A DNA stretch of 51,528 nucleotides from Candidatus Thalassarchaeum sp. (lineage in GTDB: Archaea > Thermoplasmatota > Poseidoniia > Poseidoniales > Thalassarchaeaceae), in contig JAKURM010000005.1 of assembly GCA_022449945.1 (NCBI GenBank), forward strand, positions 1 to 51,528. The letters run 5' to 3'. A model generated the notes under the pieces. It was not told where the DNA came from and did not search any database. It worked only from the letters and a program-made list of their open reading frames with translations. This document shows positions 18,557 to 28,900 of this stretch, one piece after another. A program made the translations under genes and the position numbers. Every line of letters starts with the position of its first letter. Position 1 is the first letter of the stretch.

Positions 18557-19831
18557 GTGGTTCCTTTCGAGGTGTTGGTGGTAGGAAGCGGCGGAAGGGA
18601 GCATGCATTGGCTATCGGGCTTTCAGAGAGCACCTCTGTCTCAGTTGTACATTGCTGTCCAGGAAATGCCGGGACCTCAATGGTCGGCATTAACCACGAT
18701 GTGTCTGCATCAGACATTGATGCCATTGTCTCCCTTTCTCTCGAACTCGGTGTTGGACTTGTCGTGGTGGGACCAGAGGCACCACTTGTTTCAGGACTAG
18801 CAGACCAGCTTAGAGCCCAATCCATTCCTTGCTTTGGCCCTCATTCCGAGGGCGCAATGCTTGAGGGTTCCAAGTTGAACGCAAAGAAGGTCATGCAATC
18901 TATAGGGGTGCCCACGGGTGGATTTGAGATTGTGAAAGAGCAATCGATGATCGAACCGACATTGGACTCATTCGAGCCTCCTTGGGTAGTGAAGAGAGAC
19001 GTTCTAGCCGGGGGAAAGGGAGTTACTGTTACTTCTTCTAGGTCAGAGGCATCTAAATCGGTCCGCGAGGCAATAGATGAAGATGGATTCGCCTTGGTCG
19101 AGCAATTTCTTTCTGGAGAAGAGGCATCAGTCCTCGTAATCATGGATGAGTCTGGATACATAATGCTCCCCCCAAGTCAGGATCACAAGAGGGCATCGGA
19201 CGGTGACGAGGGACCGAATACGGGCGGAATGGGGGCCTATGCTCCCGCTCCCATTGCAACTCCAACAGTATTGACCAGAGTCAGAGAAGAGATAGTGGAA
19301 CCAATGCACCATTTTCTCCGTAACGAGACTATACCATACAGAGGGTGCTTGTATGTCGGGCTGATGATTGATTCGAATGGTTCCCCTAGTGTTGTTGAGT
19401 TCAACGTCAGGCTTGGAGACCCAGAAGCCCAGGTGACAATTCCTCTGATTGAGTCGGATCTAGGACTCCTTCTTTTGGCCTCGGCAAGTGGGGAGATTTC
19501 AGAGATGGAAGTAGAATTCCGCCCCATGAATTCCACTACCGTAGTCTTGGCATCGGAGGGATATCCGGGAGAAGTTTTTACGGGGAGGAAAATTTCTGGC
19601 TGGGATGTTCAAATCGAGGAAGGCCAGGTTTCCGGTTTTGTCCACCTAGCTGGAGCAAATTTCGATAGCGACGGACTTCTATTATCCAGTGGGGGAAGGG
19701 TCCTGTCGGCAACCGGATTAGCACCTACATTGGAAGAGGCACTGGAGGCAGCATACCAGATAATCGACGGAATCGCGCTTGAAGGCTCCCACTACCGCTC
19801 TGACATCGGATTTAGGGCCCTTTCGCGTTGA
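18557..19831 (+). CDS. purD: Phosphoribosylamine-glycine ligase
   Basis: PurD catalyses the second step of de novo purine synthesis, ATP-dependent joining of glycine to phosphoribosylamine. The 424-aa length is typical. The N-terminal dinucleotide-like motif VLVVGSGGREHAL, the ATP-grasp segment PPWVVKRDVLAGGKGV and the signature DGDEGPNTGGMGAYAP are all present, as is the metal/ATP-binding stretch EFNVRLGDPEAQV. Translation appears to start at GTG 18557; no better ATG lies nearby upstream of the GSGGREHA motif. It is on the same strand as carS and aglB. Confidence 0.95.
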   Translation: MVPFEVLVVGSGGREHALAIGLSESTSVSVVHCCPGNAGTSMVGINHDVSASDIDAIVSLSLELGVGLVVVGPEAPLVSGLADQLRAQSIPCFGPHSEGAMLEGSKLNAKKVMQSIGVPTGGFEIVKEQSMIEPTLDSFEPPWVVKRDVLAGGKGVTVTSSRSEASKSVREAIDEDGFALVEQFLSGEEASVLVIMDESGYIMLPPSQDHKRASDGDEGPNTGGMGAYAPAPIATPTVLTRVREEIVEPMHHFLRNETIPYRGCLYVGLMIDSNGSPSVVEFNVRLGDPEAQVTIPLIESDLGLLLLASASGEISEMEVEFRPMNSTTVVLASEGYPGEVFTGRKISGWDVQIEEGQVSGFVHLAGANFDSDGLLLSSGGRVLSATGLAPTLEEALEAAYQIIDGIALEGSHYRSDIGFRALSR

Positions 19832-19863
19832 TTTCTGCTATGTTTGGACTGCCCCCCAATTCC

Positions 19864-19886
19864 AACCGTTCTACGAACGGTTAAAA
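19864..19886 (+). promoter_or_regulatory. Palindrome overlapping a GGTTAAA box upstream of the AglB fusion
   Basis: AACCGTTC-TAC-GAACGGTT is a perfect 8-bp dyad (19864-19882). Its right arm runs into GGTTAAA (19879-19885), a TATA-like box. A transcription start about 25 bases further on would give a 35-base leader before the ATG at 19943. An overlap of dyad and TATA is typical of archaeal repressor sites, though a simple RNA hairpin is also possible. Confidence 0.5.
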
Positions 19887-19942
19887 CAAGCGTGAAGGTC
19901 GCGGCGCTGCTGAGCCCTAGGCTTGATGGTCCGGTGGATGGG

Positions 19943-22900
19943 ATGGAGACTGAGAGCGATACCACATCTGGGCACAACATTGTGTACGATATTGCCTATC
20001 CAGCGATAGCTACTATTACCCTACTTGGACTTCTTTTTGCCACTTGTATTTTGGAGGGAAGGGACCTCGGTGGCGAATTCATTTTCGATGCCATAGCACT
20101 TCCTCTAGCCATCCTAGTCTCTTCGCTTTCCGGACGATTCACGTCTCTTATTCCAATCGCCTCATCTGGACTCAGGGTTTCTGCGCTCGCATCTGCTTTG
20201 CTGGCCTTTTCGCTTTTGGCAAATATCATCTCCCCTACGAATTTTGACCACTTGTTCGTTACGATGTTCTTCATCACAGGTTTGGTATCGGCAATCCTCG
20301 ACGAATGCAAGAGGTTCGAAGAATCCTCAATTTTCTTCTCTGTAATCATTGGAATGCACATTTCAGTGACATACGCAGCGGGACTGGGGATTTCTACCGG
20401 CACCACATCATCAGAACTACTTAATGTCCAGAGGACCGCAATAGGTACTGCGTTCTTTACATTCTGGCTCGCCTCAATTTCATTAGGCTTCCTTGTTTTG
20501 CTGGCAATCAGAGGGGCACTTCAGGAACGTGGCTCTGGTAAGTTTTTCTCCGGCCTACCTAATTTCTCTGAAAGCAAAACACCAGTGATCTACTCTTCTC
20601 TAGTACTTTTATCATTCATCATTCCGTTGGTTTGGCTGGGAAGGCTTGAGGAACTCTCGGAGTTCTCGGATGGAAAGCATCTTGGTTTTGTCTGGGGTAT
20701 TTTCTCGGCCTTAGTGGTAATCACTCACTCATTCTTCAGGTCCGAGGGTTGGCATGTATTGGGATCCGTCCTAGCAATAAACTGGGTATTGTATACAATT
20801 GGACATCTACATGAGATTGGCAATAACCTGCCCTCACTTTTCTCCGAGGAAGGATTCATTGGTACATTCACATGGTTCTTCCTTGGCTTCTGGTTGAATT
20901 TCTTCGCAATTTTCTTCGCATCTAGGGGTGTTTTTGGAGACATCGCACCAAGACGGGAGAATGGCGCCTTCAGGAACTGGTGGGGAGAAAACTCCTATGC
21001 AGTGTTGGTTGGGTTGGCATTTGTCACAGCACTGGTAGTCAGGACTGCCTGGAACATCATTCCGGCAATGAACGCCCAGGGCACTGGTCATTGGGATTTG
21101 ACAGGAGGTTCTGACCCTTGGTACATGAAGAGGGTCGTCGACTACGTGATCGCAGAAAGGAGCCACCTCATATTCGATCACGATAGGTCATATCCATTGG
21201 GCGGAATAAATCCTCGGCCGCCTCTTTTCTCCTGGTCGCTCGCACTTGGTGGTCTCGCGCTTTCCTGGGTACTCGAGGTTACTCCAGGAGAAGCCGTCTG
21301 GTGGTCAGTCGCGGTATTGCCAGCATTTTATGGGGCTCTAATCGTTTTCCCAATTTCTGGAATAGCCTCGCGTGTACACAGTAGGAATTCCGGCATAATT
21401 GCAGCTTGGTTGATTGCTTTGATGCCGGGCCACATGAGTCGTTCGACCCTTGCAATGGCCGACCACGACTCATTTGCAATGCTATTCCTTGCAATCGCAT
21501 TTTTCTTCTGGATCAAGGCACTCGAGAACCTTGAACACAAGAAGATATTTGATTCAGCTAGCCCAAATCCTCTGTATATCGTTGCAGGGATGAGAGAGAC
21601 ATGGCGTCAGAATCCCGCCCTAATGGCAAATGCAACTATGTCAGGAATAGCATTCTCCGTGATGGCATTAGGTTGGAAGGGATTCGTATATGGGCCAGGG
21701 ATCCTATTCCTTGCATATTCTTTCCAGGTAGCAGTAAATATATTCCGAGGTAGGGACAGCCTCCAATTCACCTCGGCTGCTCTTCAGATGATGCTAACCT
21801 GCATCATTCTGCCAGCACCATTCTATGCATGGCCAGGGATGAACCTTCTTTTGGCCCCAAGCGGTATGCAGCCGATGTTCTACATTCTTGGCTTCACCTT
21901 TGCCGTAGGATGGGTCTCGAGCTCATTCAGAGACAAACCGTGGTTGCTTGTGGTGATTAGCGGCTCTGCCCTTTTCGGCTCAATTCTTGCTGTTCTTTAC
22001 GTGCTACAGGCTGCTGAACTCTACAATGGTTGGGACATCCTCTTCACTGGTGGATTCTACTTCTCAAAGAACAAGATTTTCAGCACAATTGGCGAGGCAC
22101 AGGCTCCGGACAGGGGAGTCCTTTTCGCATCATATGGGCCAATTATTTCTCTTATCGCAATCGGCTGTGCATTCGTATTGCTATGGAGGGGAATTAGGAG
22201 AAACAAGTCAAGCCTGACTCTACTGGGACTATGGGCGATCATTGCGACGTACATGGCTTGGACAGCGGGACGATTCATCATCAACGCGACCCCAGTGATG
22301 GCCATCGCAGGAGGCATTGGAATCTCGATGCTATGGGATAGTGCGAACTTCTCAGCGTTTACCAAGGTCAGGAGGAACTCCGGCATCGGCACTCCAAGAA
22401 CCAGGTTTAGATCCTTATGGCCAGCCACAAAGGCTCGTCCTGGAGTCCCTGCAATGGTACTGGTGATATTGCTGGTGTCCTCCCAACACGCCACATATGG
22501 GATAGACTCAGCCATTCCACGAGGTTCAGAAGATGCATGGGATATGGACGAGGACATCTATAACCTAGCACCAGACATATTTAGACAGGATTTCTTCAAC
22601 CTATTCTCCGTACTAAACAGCGAGAAGTATGCCCCCGGTGGAACACAGGATCTATGGTATATGGGGACGTTTGGCCCGAGCTTCAACCAGGTTGGCTGGA
22701 ATGAGGCGTTCGAATGGCTATCGCAACAGGACTCGGATGTACCATTCAGCGAGAGACCAGCATTCGTGTCATGGTGGGACTATGGTTTCCAAGCCCTTAC
22801 ATCAGGTCAGCACCCAACAGTAGCAGACAACTTCCAGTCAGGCATTCCACAGAGCGGGGCCATGCTGCTGTCTGCCGGACAGGAAGACGTACTTGCGATG

Positions 22901-25900
22901 TTCATTGCAACCCTTGCTCAAGCTGATAGGAAACAAAATGGAGGGGACTTGGGACAAGAATTCGATACCGTACTTCTATCTCATATGAGTCCCGAGCAAA
23001 GGGATGAGTTCGAGGCGATTCTGAGTACAAACACTAGAGAATTCGTACTTCAAAGGGCCATGGGGGTTTCTGCGGTATATGGTGACACCGAACTCTTGAG
23101 TGGCTATTCCCTAGGTTCTGACGGAATTCCCCAATCGCTGACATCGTGGAGGGTTATTGACGAGGGAGAACAGTACGGCGAGTTAGTGTTCAATGAGTCA
23201 GAGGCCATGGCCATGTTTGACGAGGCACGCGGCTCCTCATCACAATCCGAAATCAGAGATAGCCCAGACCACTATGATTTCGGAGGATATCGATATACTT
23301 CCGACCTAATCAATGACTACGAAGACGTTTCTTCTGACCTGCATCGGATCAATGCCAAGTTTGCGATGATGAAGGCATTCCTGACTGTCGCCTTCGATCT
23401 GTCTGAATTGGTATCACTTTACGCCGGAATCTCTTCCATTGACTCATATGAGGTATCGGACTACGAATCTTCCGGAACCACCAGTAGGAATCATGAGATT
23501 AGGTATTTTGCGGTGGATAACAAGCTGTATCCCCTAGGTGGACTATACTATGGCGACTACCAGAGCTACCACCGAGGTCAAACTACTGGGATTTTCCACG
23601 CCCCAACTCGCCTTTCGGGACTCGACATAGGGACCTACATTTCTTCCACATACGAAACCACGAGAAACAACGACGTTGCTCGGATGACTCAGGCCGAGTA
23701 CGAGGAGCAGTATTTGTCGGATATCAGAGACCAGGCCGCAGGAGTGATAACTGGGAACGAAGTGATTCGTATGACCGATATCGACTACCAGCACCTGCCC
23801 GCATTCTTTGACACGATGATTGCGAGGACATACGTGGGCTATGGATCTTCAACACTTGGTCTCTCGGGACCAGCGGAGACTCCTTCTTCCTGGTTGGCTC
23901 CGCAGTACATCTCCGGAGCGCCCAATAGCTACCTGCAAGGGGCCATGGCACTTCCCGGGGCCATGATGAACCACTTCGTCATTTCAAACTGGTACGATGG
24001 GACCGATGGCGGACATTGCGAACTAAACTCTACAGGAGATAAGATCCAGCAGTCATGCGGAACCGAGTTCGACTCAAACAGACTCGTCAAGATTCTGAAG
24101 TATTACAGCGGTGCAACCATTGAGGGAACAGTTTCACTCGATGGTGTTGGGGTGATTCCTAACGCACGCATACTGATCGAACGCGATGCATTCAGTGGCG
24201 AAGAGGAAGCAGACGAGAACGGAACGGTTACCGATAGGGACTCTAGGACATTCTGGATCCCAATTGGAAGCACCCAAGCCGATGAGAACGGGCATTTCTC
24301 ATTCACAGTCCCAGCAGGCAAGATCAAGATTTCCGCATTCTCAGGAGAACCGGATTTGGACGCCGGAAGAGCGACTATCCAGATGTCCGGATTGGGCAGC
24401 TCCATGTACGAGCTTTGGGACGAGAAAAGCATGAACAGGAATGTAAATCCCGTTACGGGAATATTGGGCAACGTTTACGGCTCTACCTGGCTATCCGAGA
24501 CAATAGTAAACATCTCGGGTGAGGACGGACACAGCAACGGCCAATCGCAGATTGACGCATCAATCACCGTAAACCCCTCTACTGCATCAGGAGTTCTCAC
24601 CTGGTCGGGTGAATTGGATTTCGATGGAGAACCTGTTTTCGAGGCCAGCGTCTTACTGACCCCCAAGTCAGAAGAAGTAGCCATCCCCCCCTATTCAGCA
24701 CAAACCTCCGATGGCATGATGGAGGGAGAATCACTAGAGTTCAGCGGGATCGGAGAGGTCCAATTCACTGGACACGGCACCGTTGTTACTGAGGGAGTAG
24801 CCTCAGTTTCTGCATTCACTGGCACCCACACGCAGTCGGTTTTCGACAACCACAGCGTCACTGGTGAGGGGCAGTTCGATGGTCGGGGGACTCTTGAGGG
24901 CTCCATTACTGATGACAGTCCCACTCCAGAATGCACCGATTCAATGGTACCAGCTGGGAGTAATGTTTGTTACCTGGAGGATGACAAATACATGCTAAAC
25001 GGCACAGTAAATGCTACTGGAAAATTCACATCCGAGGGAAAAAGCAAGTTCTCGAGGTCCCTTATCCAGGCGACTTTCATTGGTGCTGGGACCTTCGAAA
25101 CTGACACGTCGGAGGAACTGACTACATACGGGACCATCAACGGAACTGGGACATTCTCTGGCTCAGGGATTTTCAGCGGCCCAATGGTGCAACCGGGCAG
25201 CTTCCACATAGTTGATGCACTTCCGGGCCAATACTCGATTTCCGTTGACTTTGGAAACGGTACAATCGTAAATCTCTCGACACTTTTCACAATTCCACAT
25301 ACCCCAGTTTCGGGTCATATACCGATTTCGGTTTCGGGTGGAGCTATGCGGGGGTCCGTTTCTCTGCCCTCAGGCAGAGTGCTAGATACTCCCGTATTCA
25401 TCTACCCAATATCAGACTCTGCTGAAAACGCCTCAGTCGAGTGTGCAGCAACCGCATCACCGCCGTGCATGGTCACTCCTAATCAGGAAGGATATTTCGA
25501 AGTCGGCCCAATTGTCCCTGGCTCATACGTCTTTGAAGTGGATGTAGACGACGACGGCTTCCCTGAGATTTCATCCACCTACGCATTCGGGCCAGATGAG
25601 GCTATCATGGCCGAATTCCCGTCCGTGGTACCTTCGATGTCGGATATTTCTTTCTCACTAGAGGACTCCGGCTCCATCGTAAGGGATTTGGAAATTATAC
25701 TCAGGCCGGAGAACCAATCCCTATCGACCGTTATCGCTGTTTTCGACAACGATTCAGGGACCTACTATGCAGAGTTATCCGAAGGAAATTGGATTTTGAA
25801 CTACACCCTTGGTGACGAAAAGCAGATTTGGCAACTTATCGAAGTTGGCAGTTCAGATATCACCGGTGAAACTTACCAATTCAGAGGTAGCCAGATTGTT

Positions 25901-28900
25901 CAAGGCAGCATCCATATGCCACAAAATAAGGACAATCCGGATCAATCGCCCCAAACGGTCCCCTTCCAGGGCCTAACTTTCCAATGGGATGGATTCGTTC
26001 TCTCAACAGCCACAGACGAAGAAGGTAACTTCAGCGTCATTCTCCCCCAGGATGCAATGATTGACGTCACAGTAGAGCGAATGATGGGGGTCGAGGGTTT
26101 CCTCTCAAATGGTAGCAGATTCCAGGTCATTGAGGATATGGGGAGGCTAGAAATCGAACTTGTTGATTCTATAGTCGTATTTGGATCTGTTAGCCTGAAC
26201 AGAGAGGATAATACCTACAACTCCGGATACTTGGGTTGGGAACCCGTGGACGTTATCGCTAGCAATAATGATGGCGAAATCACAGGATTCTGGAAGGAGG
26301 AGGTAAACCCGATGGGACTCTTCGAGATGCTGCTCCCCCTGGGGAATTGGACATTCATTCTCGATGCCGGAGAGCTGGGAACCGGCCCCGCAGTACAGAA
26401 GGAGGTCAACACCACTGTGAATGTAGAACTACTGCTTCTCGTCGATAACAGCACTGTTCGGATAGATCTGTTCATCGATGATGCAATGGATGACAACGCA
26501 TCCAATGGGACCTTGGTCCCCTATCCTTTCGAAATAATGCCACTCACATCAAACGGTTCCGGTTACTCTGTAGCCATTGATGGGGACGAGTGGTACTCCG
26601 AAGGCAGGGCAGAGGTCTCCCTTGAGCCAGGTAAGTACCGAATTGTGATAGACCGGGCCAACGCCTCCGCTGATGAGCCGTTCGATACCCTATATGACGT
26701 CAACGAAGTTTTCGATGTGGGCATGGATTCCTCAGTGATTGTCGAAAGGACGGTAGGATTCGAGCCCCTTTGGCTCGCAAATATCACATTCAGAAATGAG
26801 AGTGGCGTGCATCTCGTAAATCATGAGGTAATGTTCCACAATTTGGAAAGTGGCTGGATGCAGACTCATAAGACAGACGAAAACGGCCTGATTGTCGAAT
26901 ACATGCCCGAGGGCGAATGGATAGTCATTGTCGATGAATTCGAGACGTACCCAGGCGTGTACGAGGGATTAAGAGAAGCAATTTCTGTTTCCCAGGAAAC
27001 CGCAGCTATCCGGGAAAACTTCCAGACCTCCCAACTAGCTACGGTTTCGGTGTTCCTATCCTCCGACTACGTAGGCGAGGCAGTCGAGGAAATGTATCTG
27101 AAGTTCACCTCCCAAGAAGGATTGGGATACTTCACAGAAGCGGCCATTGGATTCGATCAGCCGATTGTGATTAGGACCACTCCAGGTCTTTGGAACGTTG
27201 AGATGAACCAGACTAATCAGGAAGGTGTTAGGATTTTCGTCGAAAACACATCATTGATAGATGGTGGTGTTGTTGTTTCCGACAACGTCTCATCATTCCT
27301 AACCGTACAGAGACTCGTCGAGCTCAGCGGGAAGGTTTACTGGGACCTAAATGACGATGGTACTCCTGGGTTCAATGAAGGATTAGAAAACGCCACAGTG
27401 ACCATTGGCTCCGAAGATCCGGAATCTCCTGCAATATCTCACGAACTCACAACAGGGCAAAGCGGAGAATGGTCAATTTTCCTACCTTCAATGAGTGCGT
27501 GGAACATCAGCGTGGACAAGGAAGAATACGGTAACTCTTCATCGTCTGTCTCACTACAGCAGTCTTCAGTAGTGGAAAATATCGAAATTGATGCAGGCGA
27601 AGTAGGAATATCCGGGACCGTCTCTTACGTCGACGACACATGCGTAACAAATGGCGAATGGGAAGTTGTGCTGATGCCCTCACATGGGATATCTCGCGAT
27701 AGAGTAGTTGCTGAAAAGACGGGCAACGCCTCATCTGGTTGGCCCGGTGGTTGGACTGCATCATTGGAACCAGGCAGTTGGATAGCATATGCCTCAACTA
27801 CAACCCAGTCTCAGTGCCAGTATTTGGTATCCATAGAGCCAATCTCAGTCGACGTTGATGGTGGTTTCGTGGAATCTGAACTCTCAATAGGTGGAAACCT
27901 GTTACTAGATACCCAGTGGTTAGATTACGAGGGTGTCGAACACGAACTAACCGAAATCGAGGAATACGATCTAGAGATCAACGTGGGAATGGGCATATCT
28001 TGGTCTGAGCAGCTGGGTGATGATGGAATTCTGAGGATTCTATTGCCAACCGGAAACATTGGGACTTCTAGCGAATTCATTCTGAGCGAGAACGGCAGGA
28101 ACGTGTCATACACTGGAGGCCAGGGAGTGAGTATTCGCGCATCACAAGACACCCCAGTTACCACACTTAGCATCGAACGAGTTTCGAATCAGGATATTGG
28201 ACTCGTCGTCTCTCCCTCTGGAATCGTCCAGGTAGATCTCAAGGACCCCGATTGTGAGTCGGATTGCGACTTCCAATCGGCGGAATTTTCAATATACGTT
28301 TCTTACGAGGGACACAATCCATTCGATTCATACGACGTCTCGGCCACTGTTCCTGGAATGGACGGGAACTATTGGGATGTCGAATTCCAGAACACCAGTG
28401 ATCCAGAGGACTGGCATGACTCTACTTCAATTGCTATGGGTCTAGACAACGAGACAAATTTGGAGCTCACAATCCGAGTCGTTCCGGCCAATAGGACATT
28501 GGCACACCATTTCCCTAGTGGGCACACAGTACTCGTAAAGTTCGCTACCCAACAGGGATATTCTACGCAAGCAGAGATGAGTGTCCAGATTCCAAGATAT
28601 TCTGGTTTAGAACTCAGTGATGAGTTCGCGGACACCGTATATTTCCAGTCAGAGCAGAAGTTGATAAATTTCCAGATACCCTATGCTAATCTGGGCAACA
28701 GTGATGAGATGCTGACCTTCCAGTTTGATCCTCCAGAGGGATGGGAAGTATCCGGCCCACTAATTCAACCAACGGCCCCGTTCTCGATGGGAACCTCTTC
28801 GATTACTTTGGTATACTCTGGCTCCGAAGAGTACCCGAGCGATTACTCGGAAATCCTGAAGTTCAACGTCTCCGACTCGATAAACAACACATACGAATTC

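Noticed and set aside
19844-19942. N-terminal extension of the AglB fusion from TTG 19844
   Set aside because: The stretch contains the dyad and TATA-like box, has no membrane or family character, and ATG 19943 has a GGTG site at good spacing.
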